From Streptomyces noursei (GTDB lineage Bacteria > Actinomycetota > Actinomycetes > Streptomycetales > Streptomycetaceae), in the NCBI RefSeq assembly GCF_016917755.1, contig NZ_CP070326.1, positions 5,828,001 to 5,892,000 on the forward strand: 64,000 bases of DNA. Reading direction: 5' to 3'. Numbering within the stretch: the stretch's first letter is position 1; each line of letters begins with the position of its first letter. Made by a program: the position numbers and the translations under genes. Below, piece by piece: positions 32,152-39,944 of this stretch. The notes below the pieces were generated by a model that searched no databases, was not told the origin of the DNA, and was given only the letters and a program-made list of their open reading frames with translations.

Positions 32152-32724
32152 CTACGAGGCCCCGTCGCCGCCTCCCCCGCCGCCGTTTTTGCCTGATCGC
32201 CCAGCTTTGTTCGCGTGCGCCGTTGACGATTTATTCGGTTCCTTCGATTCGCCGGATTCTGCTCCTTTGTGTGCACGTTGATCGCCGGGGGCGCAGCCTT
32301 GGGGCTCGGGGCCTTCGGGCTCGTCGGTCCCCGGCTGTTGCGCAGCAGCCGCGCCGCCCGCCGCCGCTCCATCCGACTCGTCCGGCTCGTCCGGCTCGTC
32401 CGGCTCGTCCGGCTGCTGGGAGCGCTGATACGCCGCCAGCCGCTCACCCCGGCTCTCCGCGACCCGTACGGTGTCCCGCAGCGCTGTCCTCAGTTGCGCC
32501 GACAGGAACCGCAACTGCCCGGCATCGGCCGAGGGGTCGTCGATCAGGGGCTCGGCATGATCCAGCAGCCCGATGCTCATCTCCAGTTGGAGGGCCTCGA
32601 CCCGGTCCGCGTACCGGGAGACGGGGCCGTCGCCCGTCTCGTCGGTGAGCAGATGGCAGGGCTGGTCGGCGGATCCGGTCCAGGGCAGCAACCGGGCAAC
32701 GGTACGAACGGAAGGGTGCGGCAC
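32152..32724 (-). CDS. small hypothetical protein paired with an XRE regulator
   Basis: A 190-residue soluble protein. The first 95 residues look conserved: MPHPSVRTVARLLPWTG, CHLLTDETGDGPVSRYADR and LRFLSAQLRTALRDTVRVAESRGERL. The remainder is low complexity with a (DEP)n run, alanines and a Gly-rich tail, and its last codons may be a species-specific extension. Genes of this type often sit directly after XRE regulators in Streptomyces, as here, 175 bases downstream of one. Such pairs, related to the DUF397/XRE families by layout only, are thought to be regulatory. Function unknown. Confidence 0.7.
   Translation of the reverse strand: MPHPSVRTVARLLPWTGSADQPCHLLTDETGDGPVSRYADRVEALQLEMSIGLLDHAEPLIDDPSADAGQLRFLSAQLRTALRDTVRVAESRGERLAAYQRSQQPDEPDEPDEPDESDGAAAGGAAAAQQPGTDEPEGPEPQGCAPGDQRAHKGAESGESKEPNKSSTAHANKAGRSGKNGGGGGGDGAS
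32372..32416 (-). repeat. five tandem 9-base units inside the small gene
   Basis: Five units of TCCGGCTCG type encode a (DEP)n run on the minus strand. The first and last units each differ slightly. Copy-number change would keep the reading frame. Confidence 0.85.
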
Positions 32725-32899
32725 GTCGGCCTGCTTTCTTCAGGTGGGCGGGGCGGGCCGGCGCGCGGCCGGGCCTGTCGTCTTCGACTGGCCAGCACGC
32801 TAGGTGGGTGCAGACCGCCCGGACAGCGACGTCCTGTGCCACTTTTGGCGAGGGGTCGGACACCATGTCCCACCCGCCACCCTTTCGACGGACGTCGCC

Positions 32900-34117
32900 C
32901 TACGCATCCAGGTTGAGCCGGTCGGCGAGCTCCACCAGCGGGGAGGTCCGGCGCCTTTCCCGTACGCGGAGTTCGGACACCAGGCGCAGGCTGGTGGAGT
33001 GGTAGCGCATCCACTCCGGCGCGGTGCGTTCGGCGGTGAGCAGAGCTGCCACGGCTCCGTCGTCCTGGTGCAGGTCCGCGAAGGCCAGGGCGCGGTCGAC
33101 GTGGAACCGCGCACGCCACGTGGGTGGCAGTGCCTGTAGTTCCGGCACGGTGCGCGCGGTGCGCAGGGCCTCCGCGCTGTCCTCCATCTCCACCAGGAAG
33201 TTGACCTTCGCCACGCCCACGTTGGTGGGGCCGAACGGCGTTGCGTAGTCGATCCGGTCCGTGCCGATCCTGGCCGCCGCCGCTCCCGCAAGGGCCAGTA
33301 GGTCGCGTACGGTCTCCCGGCGCTCCAGTCGGACGGCTGCCGTTGCGGCCCGGAGCAGCAGGACTCCCCACAGCGCCAGCTCGACGGGCGGGGAGCGGAA
33401 GCCGGGTTCGATGCGCTCGGCGGCGCTGAGCGCGACGCGTTCGGCGTCCGTCAACCGCCCCTGCTTGGTCAGGACCCAGGCGAGGCTGGAGAATCCCATG
33501 GTCTCCAGGTAGGGGTCGTCCCCCTTGGCGGCCGCCGCCCTTGCCCGTTCGAGGGCGGTGAACGCGGCATTCTCCTTGCCCAGTGCCGCCAGCGTGGTCG
33601 CGGCGATCTGGTACGCCTCGGCCAGCACGGATTGGGCGGAGGCTGCCGTGCTCCCCGTGGACGCGTGGGCCACCGCCTTGGCATCCATGATCAACTGCGG
33701 TAGCAGGGCCCCGATTTCCGCCATGCGCCCTTCCCTGCGGATGCGTTCCGTCGAGCGCAGCGAAGCCCGCAGCGTCGCGATGTCCGGCGGGTTCTCGGGG
33801 TCCGGCTCCTCACCGAGAAGTTCGGACACCGGAGAGACGGCCTGGCGCAGTGCCAGGACGGACGGCTGTTCACCGTCGGTGCGCACCTCGAAGGTGGTGG
33901 GCTTCCCGACGAGTGCCGACGTCTCCACATCCAGCGCCTGGGCCAGTGCGTTGAGAGTGCTCAGCCGGGCCGTCCGGCGTACACCCTGTTCGAGTTTGCG
34001 CACGATGTCGACGGACAACCCGGCGCGCTCGGCGAGCCCTTCCTGGGTCAGCTTACGCCGGGCACGCAGCCGGGCGATGCGGTCCCCGATGCCGGGCTCC
34101 TCGTGGAACAACTCCAT
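32900..34117 (-). CDS. XRE-family helix-turn-helix regulator with helical repeat domain
   Basis: A 405-residue regulator. The N-terminal XRE domain (about 10-65) contains IARLRARRKLTQEGLAERAG and the recognition helix SVDIVRKLEQG. The remaining 330 residues are helical TPR-like repeats (LAALGKENAAFTALERARAAA, GFSSLAWVLTKQGRLTDAERV), a layout of pheromone- or peptide-sensing regulators. ATG at 34117 has a GGGGG site six bases before it; GTG two codons earlier is also possible. The small partner gene follows 175 bases downstream. Confidence 0.85.
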   Translation of the reverse strand: MELFHEEPGIGDRIARLRARRKLTQEGLAERAGLSVDIVRKLEQGVRRTARLSTLNALAQALDVETSALVGKPTTFEVRTDGEQPSVLALRQAVSPVSELLGEEPDPENPPDIATLRASLRSTERIRREGRMAEIGALLPQLIMDAKAVAHASTGSTAASAQSVLAEAYQIAATTLAALGKENAAFTALERARAAAAKGDDPYLETMGFSSLAWVLTKQGRLTDAERVALSAAERIEPGFRSPPVELALWGVLLLRAATAAVRLERRETVRDLLALAGAAAARIGTDRIDYATPFGPTNVGVAKVNFLVEMEDSAEALRTARTVPELQALPPTWRARFHVDRALAFADLHQDDGAVAALLTAERTAPEWMRYHSTSLRLVSELRVRERRRTSPLVELADRLNLDA

Positions 34118-34199
34118 GGCCACCCCCGCGAGACGGACGTATCGACCACGCTACGCCCGCCCACGGCAACATGCCGCATCGCGCCGTCGGGTACGTGCC

Positions 34200-35222
34200 T
34201 CACGTCGTCGACTCGGCGGCCGGGGACTCCCGTTCCGACCGCCACCCCATCACCAGCACCACCACCGACGTCATCGCCGCCAGGCCGAACGCCGTGATGG
34301 CCATGGACAGCGCGCCCTGTGGGGTCTCGAAGGACTGGTTGAAGAAGTCGGTGACGGTCAGCCAGACCACCGTGCGGACGGTGAGGTACAGCTCGACCGA
34401 GGCGAAGACCAGGAGCGCGCCGCGCAGGTCGCGGCGGGCGCGGAAGGCCAGCCAGCCCAAGAGGAAGAAGCCCAGTACCGAGCCGAGGGTGGTGAACTCG
34501 GTGGACGCGGCGAGGTTGAGGGTGCCCAGCACCGAGCCGTCCACCGCGCCGCGGAGGTACCGGAAGGTGTCCATCCCGGTCAGGGTCAGCTCGTGGACGG
34601 TCCAGACGAGCCGGGTCACGCCCATCGCCAGGAAGAGGACGCCGCAGATCCGGGAGAGGCGGCGGTCCCGGGCGCCGGGGGCGGGGCGCGGGGCGGGCGG
34701 GTCCGAGCGGGTCCGGCGGCGCGGGCGGGTCTCGGTCGCCGGGAGCATCGTGGTCAGCACGACCACCGCGACCACCAGGCCCAGCACGCGGGTGGCCAGC
34801 GCCCACCCGCCGAGCGGGTCGGTGGCGTACTGGTCGCGGTAGGCGGCGTCGCAGAGGCCGACCGCCTCGCGCAGCGACACGGCCAGCAGGAAGAACCCGG
34901 AGAACAGGGCGGCGCTGCGGGCCGGCCGGCGGTGGGCGACGGCGAGCCCGGCGGTGGCGAGGAAGGCGGCGGCGAAGGCCCACTCGTAGGGACCGACCAG
35001 CTGGGACGCGGGGGAGGCGCCAGGGTTGAACAGGCCCTCGACGAAGTCCCATACGGAGCCGTCCCCTTGGACGATCCCGTACACCGTCCAGGCGGTGAGC
35101 GCGGTCGCGTAGAGGGTGAGGAAGAACGCGGTGGTGTGGTAGGCGCCGTGGTGCTGAGGGGCGGCGCGGGCCGGATCGCCGCCCGGACGTACGTCCAGCG
35201 CGTCGCCGTCCCGCATCACCAT
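34200..35222 (-). CDS. polytopic membrane protein of unknown function
   Basis: A 340-residue protein with about eight membrane helices, for example AFFLTLYATALTAWTVYGIV, EWAFAAAFLATAGLAV, VLGLVVAVVVLTTML, ICGVLFLAMGVTRLVWTV and MAITAFGLAAMTSVVVLVMG. A charged Arg/Pro-rich loop lies between helices 4 and 5. I do not recognise a family. ATG at 35222 follows GGGG with fair spacing; another ATG is two codons later. It stands alone, divergent from nothing close. Confidence 0.72.
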   Translation of the reverse strand: MVMRDGDALDVRPGGDPARAAPQHHGAYHTTAFFLTLYATALTAWTVYGIVQGDGSVWDFVEGLFNPGASPASQLVGPYEWAFAAAFLATAGLAVAHRRPARSAALFSGFFLLAVSLREAVGLCDAAYRDQYATDPLGGWALATRVLGLVVAVVVLTTMLPATETRPRRRTRSDPPAPRPAPGARDRRLSRICGVLFLAMGVTRLVWTVHELTLTGMDTFRYLRGAVDGSVLGTLNLAASTEFTTLGSVLGFFLLGWLAFRARRDLRGALLVFASVELYLTVRTVVWLTVTDFFNQSFETPQGALSMAITAFGLAAMTSVVVLVMGWRSERESPAAESTT

Positions 35223-35408
35223 GCCCGATCCCCGTTTCCGTGCCGTGCGTCGCCGTGGCGGAATTGTCGCCGGTGGCGCCGCTGCCGCCGCCTCACTGTG
35301 TCAAGGACGGGCGGAGGGGCGGGGGAGGTTCCGCTCCGTGTGTCGCGAGTTGATCAAGAAGTGGTGGATCCTGCCCCGCGCGAGGGGCGGGGCGCGGCCC
35401 GGGGGCGT

Positions 35409-35879
35409 TCACCGTACGCGGCGGGCCGTGGCCGCCACGAAGTCGCGGATGCCCTGTCGGGTCGCGGCCCGCCGCTCGGTGAGGGCCTCGCGGTCCTCGA
35501 CCCAGTGGATCTCGGTCACCTCGGCCATGATCCGCTCGCTGAGGTCGAGGACGTCCGGGTCGTCACTCACCATCTGGGCGCGGAACATGGCCTCTTGGGC
35601 CGTGTAACGGCTCTTGTAGACCTCCTCGCGCAGCTCCGGGGTGTCCTCGCCGCAGCGGTCGTCCTCGTGCCGCACGAACCAGCTGTGGACGAGGACCCGG
35701 CGGTAGTCCAGCAGCGCTCCCGCGTACGCGCAGTACGCATCGATCCGCTCCTGCCGCAGCCGCTCCGCACGGGCGAACCCCTCGCTGCGGTCGGCGGACC
35801 GGCTCTGGAAGTGGTGGGTGACGGCGGAACCCAGCAGGGTCCCGAAGACGGCGACGACGCTCGCTATGACTGCCTCCAT
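35409..35879 (-). CDS. membrane-anchored hypothetical protein
   Basis: A 156-residue protein with one N-terminal membrane helix (about 4-22, VIASVVAVFGTLLGSAV) and then a long, charged, probably coiled-coil domain: RSEGFARAERLRQERIDAYC, YRRVLVHSWFVRHEDDRC and DLSERIMAEVTEIHWVEDRE. Small proteins of this build are frequent in Streptomyces near phage-defence or kinase genes but no function is known to me. It is divergent from the Ser/Thr kinase gene with 165 bases between. Confidence 0.7.
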   Translation of the reverse strand: MEAVIASVVAVFGTLLGSAVTHHFQSRSADRSEGFARAERLRQERIDAYCAYAGALLDYRRVLVHSWFVRHEDDRCGEDTPELREEVYKSRYTAQEAMFRAQMVSDDPDVLDLSERIMAEVTEIHWVEDREALTERRAATRQGIRDFVAATARRVR

Positions 35880-36044
35880 GACAGACAGTGGACCACAGAG
35901 GAAAGGTGGATCCCGGTCATTTTTCCAACCGGTGCAGGTGGCAGCGGTGTTGTGGCACTACCTCTGGTAACGGACGGTTGTCGGGCGGGTGTTGGGGCAG
36001 GAGCCGGCCCCGGGCGGTCGGTGGGCGTGCGGCAAGATGTCGCC

Positions 36045-37907
36045 ATGGGCATCTTCGGGGGAGAAGGCCGGTTGATCGGCGATCGGTACCGGCTCGGCAT
36101 ACGCCTGGGCCGCGGCGGCATGGGTACGGTCTGGCGGGCCACGGACGAACTGCTCGGCCGTCAAGTTGCCGTCAAAGAACTGCACTTGGACGACATGACG
36201 GCCGAGCCCGAGGCGCGGGTGCAGCGCGACCGGGCGATGCGGGAGGCGCGCACGGTCGCCCAGGTCAAGCACCCGAACGTGATCGTGGTGCACGACGTGG
36301 TCGAGCAGGACGGGCGGCCGTGGATCGTGATGGAGCTGGTGGAGGGCCCGTCGCTGGCCGACCGGCTGGCCTCCGCCGGGCCGCTCGCGCCGGACGAGGC
36401 GGCCCGGATCGGCCTGGCGCTGCTGGGCGCGCTGCGGGCCGCGCACGCCCGGGACGTGCTGCACCGCGACATCAAACCGGCCAACGTGCTGCTGGAGGGC
36501 GGCGGCGAGCGGGTGGTGCTGACGGACTTCGGGATCGCCCGGGTGCCCGGTGCGACGACGCTGACCGACGCCGGCGGCTTCGTCGGCTCGCCCGAGTACA
36601 CCGCGCCGGAGCGGATGGCCGGGCGGGACGCCGGCCCGGAGGCCGACCTGTGGTCGCTGGGGGTGCTGCTGTGCGCCGCCCTCAGTGGGGCGACGCCGTT
36701 CCGCCGGGACTCGATGGCCGGGGTGCTGCACGCCGTGGTCTACGAGGAGATCGAACTCCCGCCGGTGGACGGGCCGTTGGCGGAGGCGCTCGGCGGGCTG
36801 CTGGAGCGCGATCCGCAGCGGCGGTTGGACATGGACGCGACGGAGCGGCTGCTGAGCGGCGTCACGGCGCCGGGGCGCGACCCCTTCGGGGAGCCGGGCG
36901 ACGGCGTCCGCCGCGGGGCCCGCCCGCCACAGGGGGACCCGTTCCGGCCGGTGGCCGCCGCGGCCCGCCCGGGCCCCCCGGTGGCCGGGGCCCGCGGCGC
37001 CCCCTTCCGGCCCGGCGGCACGCCGGTGCTGCCCACCCCGGGCGGGGCGGTGCGCCCCGGTGCCGGGGGCTTCGCCGGGCCCCCGGTGGCGCTCGCCGCG
37101 GTCCCCGGCCACCGGGGCGCCGCGCCCGGCACCCCGGCATCGGCCACCGCCCGCCCGGCGGACCGCCGCAAGAGCCTCCCCCTGGTGATCGCCGCCGCCG
37201 TGGTCGTCGTCGGCGCCGCCGCGGCGGGCCTCGCCGCCCTGCTGACGCCCGGGGGCGGCGACGGCATCGACGACCTGACCGCCGCGCACCCCGGGGCCTC
37301 GGCGCAGGCCACGGCCCACAAGGGGAAGAAGGGGCAGGGGGGCGCCCAGGGGCCGTCGGGCCGGGGCCCGTCGGATCCGCGGGGCATCGCGCCGGGCGGG
37401 CCCGGACCGACCTCCACGGTCACGGTGACCACCTCCGCCGGGCCGGCCGACGGCGGGCATGCCCCGTCCGGCTACCAGATCGTCCGGGACCCGGCCGGTT
37501 TCACCATGGCCGTCCCGACCGGCTTCACCCGCTCCTACGAGAACTCGCGGGTCTACTACTACTCCGAGGGCAAGCGCTTCCGGATCGGGGTGCAGCTGCA
37601 GAAGCCGGTGCCCGAGGGGCCCATCGGCGCGATGCGCAAGGCGGACGCCAAGGGGCCCGACAGCTATCCGGGATACCGGAGCGGAAAGGTCGTCGAAACC
37701 ACGCACAACGGACTCCGGGCCGGGCGCTGGGAGTTCGTCTGGGACGGCAGCGCCCAGGACGCCGGCGCGCGCTACACCTACGACCTCAGCTGGAACGAGG
37801 GCGGCAGGATGATGGACATCTGGATCTCCTCCCCGGTCGCCTCCCACGGGGACGCCAAGCGACAGTTCGACACCGCGACCGCGTCCTTCCAGCTGTCCGG
37901 CCGGTGA
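36045..37907 (+). CDS. membrane serine/threonine protein kinase (PknB type)
   Basis: A 620-residue transmembrane kinase. The catalytic domain (about 12-270) has the glycine loop LGRGGMGTVW, the ATP lysine in VAVKEL, the catalytic loop HRDIKPANVLL, DFGIAR and the activation segment GSPEYTAPERM. A Pro/Gly-rich linker leads to one membrane helix (about 376-400) and an outer domain (about 470-620) starting GYQIVRDPAGFTMAVPTGF. No PASTA repeats are present. The outer domain resembles that of the second kinase at 53337, so both may read a similar envelope signal. Confidence 0.92.
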   Translation: MGIFGGEGRLIGDRYRLGIRLGRGGMGTVWRATDELLGRQVAVKELHLDDMTAEPEARVQRDRAMREARTVAQVKHPNVIVVHDVVEQDGRPWIVMELVEGPSLADRLASAGPLAPDEAARIGLALLGALRAAHARDVLHRDIKPANVLLEGGGERVVLTDFGIARVPGATTLTDAGGFVGSPEYTAPERMAGRDAGPEADLWSLGVLLCAALSGATPFRRDSMAGVLHAVVYEEIELPPVDGPLAEALGGLLERDPQRRLDMDATERLLSGVTAPGRDPFGEPGDGVRRGARPPQGDPFRPVAAAARPGPPVAGARGAPFRPGGTPVLPTPGGAVRPGAGGFAGPPVALAAVPGHRGAAPGTPASATARPADRRKSLPLVIAAAVVVVGAAAAGLAALLTPGGGDGIDDLTAAHPGASAQATAHKGKKGQGGAQGPSGRGPSDPRGIAPGGPGPTSTVTVTTSAGPADGGHAPSGYQIVRDPAGFTMAVPTGFTRSYENSRVYYYSEGKRFRIGVQLQKPVPEGPIGAMRKADAKGPDSYPGYRSGKVVETTHNGLRAGRWEFVWDGSAQDAGARYTYDLSWNEGGRMMDIWISSPVASHGDAKRQFDTATASFQLSGR

Positions 37908-38099
37908 GCGCCCGGCGGCGCCGGTCCGCCCCGCCGCCCTCGGCCCGCCCGGCCGCGCCGTCCGGGACCGCCGCCGTCGCCCCGTCCCCCCAGACCAGCC
38001 CGCTTACGGCCAGCAAACACTGGCGCGATTGCGCGCAGCGGGTGAAAACCTGTTACTCCCGGGTACACAAAGCGGTCCCGGGCGAATACGCTCGCCCGC

Positions 38100-39812
38100 A
38101 TGACGGACTCGCAGGACACCGGAACCGCCTCCGCCACCGACGAGGCCCACCTGGACGCACCGGCGCCCCCGGCCGCCCCCCAGGCGCCCTCCGACGGCAA
38201 CCCGGTCGTGCTCGCCGCACCCGGTACCCGCACCGCCGCGGACGTGGTCCCCCCGGAGGTGGCCGCCCGCCTCACCCGGTGCGTGGTGACTGGGGGTACC
38301 TCCCGTTCGGACGGAGCCGAGAACGGGGGAGGAACCACCGCCAACCACACCCCGTTCACCGGGGAGAAGCTGGCGGACCTGCCCGAGTCCACCCCCGAGG
38401 ACGTCGCCACCGCCTTCGAGCGGGCCCGCGCCGCACAGGAGCGCTGGGCGAAGGTCCCGGTCCGCCAGCGCGCCGCGGTCCTGCTGCGCTTCCACGACCT
38501 GGTCCTGCGCCGCCAGGCCGAGGTGCTGGACCTGATCCAGCTGGAGACCGGCAAGGCGCGGCTGCACGCCCACGAGGAGGTGCAGGCGGTCGCCGTCGCC
38601 GCCCGCCACTACGGGCGAAAGGCCCCCGCCTACCTCCGCCCCAAGGGCCACACCGGCGTCGTGCCGACGCTGACCAAGGTCACCGAACTCCGCCAGCCGC
38701 GCGGCGTGGTGGGGCAGATCGCCCCCTGGAACTACCCCTTCGAACTGACCGTGGGCGACGCCCTGCCGGCCTTCGTCGCGGGCAACGCCGTCGTCATGAA
38801 GCCCGACACGGAGACCGCGCTGACCGCCCTGTGGGCACGCGAGCAGCTGATCGAGGCCGGGCTCCCGGAGGACGTCTGGCAGGTGGTGATCGGCGACGGC
38901 CCGGTCGTCGGCCCGGAGGTCGTCCGGCACGCCGACTACGTCTCGTTCACCGGCTCGACCCGCACCGGCCGCGAGGTCGCCCAGGGCGCCGCCGCCCGGC
39001 TCGTCGGCGTCTCCCTCGAACTCGGCGGCAAGAACGCCATGTTGGTGCTGCACGACGCCGACGTGGAGAAGGCCGCCGCCGGCGCCGTCCGCGGCTGCTT
39101 CTCCTCCGCGGGCCAGCTCTGCATCTCCATCGAGCGCCTCTACGTCCACGAATCCATCGCCGACGCCTTCGTCGAGCGGTTCGCGGCCCGGACGAAGGCG
39201 ATGCGGTTGGGCAACGCCCTGGCCTACGGCGCCGACATGGGCTCGCTGGTCGGCGCGCGCCAGCTGGAGACCGTCACCCGGCACGTCGAGGAGGCGGTGG
39301 CCAAGGGCGCCCGGGTGGTCGCCGGCGGCCGGCCCCGCCCCGACATCGGCCCGCTCTTCTACGAGCCGACCATTCTGGACGGCGTCGAGCCCCCGATGGC
39401 CGTCTGCGGCGAGGAGACCTTCGGTCCGGTCGTCTCGATCTACCGCTTCCGCGACGAGGACGAGGCGGTGGCCCGCGCCAACGCCACGCCCTACGGCCTG
39501 AATTCCAGTGTCTGGACCAAGGACGGCCGCCGCGGCCGGGCGGTCGCGGCGCGGCTGCGCACCGGCACGGTCAACGTCAACGAGTCGTACGCGGCCGGCT
39601 ACGGCAGCGTGCAGTCGCCGATGGGCGGAATGGGCGACTCGGGCCTGGGCCGCCGGCACGGCTCCGAGGGCATCCTCAAGTACACCGAGGCGCAGACCGT
39701 CGCACAGCAGAGGCTGATGCCGCTGGCGCCGGCCTTCGGGATGGACGACGAGAAGTACGCCGCCTTCATGACCCGCAGCCTGCGCGTGATGAAGGCCCTC
39801 CGCCTGCGCTGA
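38100..39812 (+). CDS. gabD2: succinate-semialdehyde dehydrogenase (NADP+), GabD2 type
   Basis: A 570-residue aldehyde dehydrogenase closest in wording to mycobacterial GabD2, which oxidises succinic semialdehyde to succinate in the GABA and alternative TCA routes. Seen: IAPWNYPFELTVGDALPAFVAG, the FTGSTRTGREVA nucleotide loop, the general-base glutamate in LELGGKN, the catalytic cysteine in SSAGQLCISIERLYV, and the GTVNVNESYAAGYGSVQSPMGG C-terminal segment. The N-terminal 50 residues are Ala/Pro-rich. Residues about 64-77 (TGGTSRSDGAENGG) are encoded by an inserted 42-base mini-repeat that keeps frame. A GMC oxidoreductase follows. Confidence 0.92.
   Translation: MTDSQDTGTASATDEAHLDAPAPPAAPQAPSDGNPVVLAAPGTRTAADVVPPEVAARLTRCVVTGGTSRSDGAENGGGTTANHTPFTGEKLADLPESTPEDVATAFERARAAQERWAKVPVRQRAAVLLRFHDLVLRRQAEVLDLIQLETGKARLHAHEEVQAVAVAARHYGRKAPAYLRPKGHTGVVPTLTKVTELRQPRGVVGQIAPWNYPFELTVGDALPAFVAGNAVVMKPDTETALTALWAREQLIEAGLPEDVWQVVIGDGPVVGPEVVRHADYVSFTGSTRTGREVAQGAAARLVGVSLELGGKNAMLVLHDADVEKAAAGAVRGCFSSAGQLCISIERLYVHESIADAFVERFAARTKAMRLGNALAYGADMGSLVGARQLETVTRHVEEAVAKGARVVAGGRPRPDIGPLFYEPTILDGVEPPMAVCGEETFGPVVSIYRFRDEDEAVARANATPYGLNSSVWTKDGRRGRAVAARLRTGTVNVNESYAAGYGSVQSPMGGMGDSGLGRRHGSEGILKYTEAQTVAQQRLMPLAPAFGMDDEKYAAFMTRSLRVMKALRLR
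38290..38331 (+). repeat. mini-repeat inserted in frame inside gabD2
   Basis: CTGGGGGTACCTCCCGTTCGG...CCGAGAACGGGGGAG is an imperfect palindrome of the GGGGGTACC...GGGGGAG type that I know as a frequent Streptomyces intergenic repeat. It is 42 bases, 14 codons, and lies where homologous dehydrogenases have a short variable loop, so it is tolerated within the coding sequence. Confidence 0.7.
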
Positions 39813-39828
39813 ACGAGACGGAAGTATC

Positions 39829-39923
39829 CAGCCTCTCCGGCGTTCGAGGAGTGCGCCCGGGGGACGGAGCCCACTAGTCAGCCCCTCCGGCGATCGAGGA
39901 GCGGGGTCCGGGGCGGAGCCCCG
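39829..39923 (+). repeat. two tandem copies of a common Streptomyces intergenic repeat
   Basis: Copy A (39829-39872) and copy B (39879-39923) share CAGCC-CTCCGGCG-TCGAGGAG and end in GGGG-CGGAGCCC. The element CAGCCCCTCCGGCGATCGAGG is widespread between Streptomyces genes. Here it fills the gap between gabD2 and the GMC oxidoreductase, whose ribosome binding site follows directly. Confidence 0.85.
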
Positions 39924-39944
39924 AAAACGGACACGGAGGTACCG

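Noticed and set aside
32152..34117. XRE regulator and small partner as a toxin-antitoxin pair
   Set aside because: The regulator is large with TPR-like repeats and the small protein shows no toxin fold; a regulatory pair is more likely.
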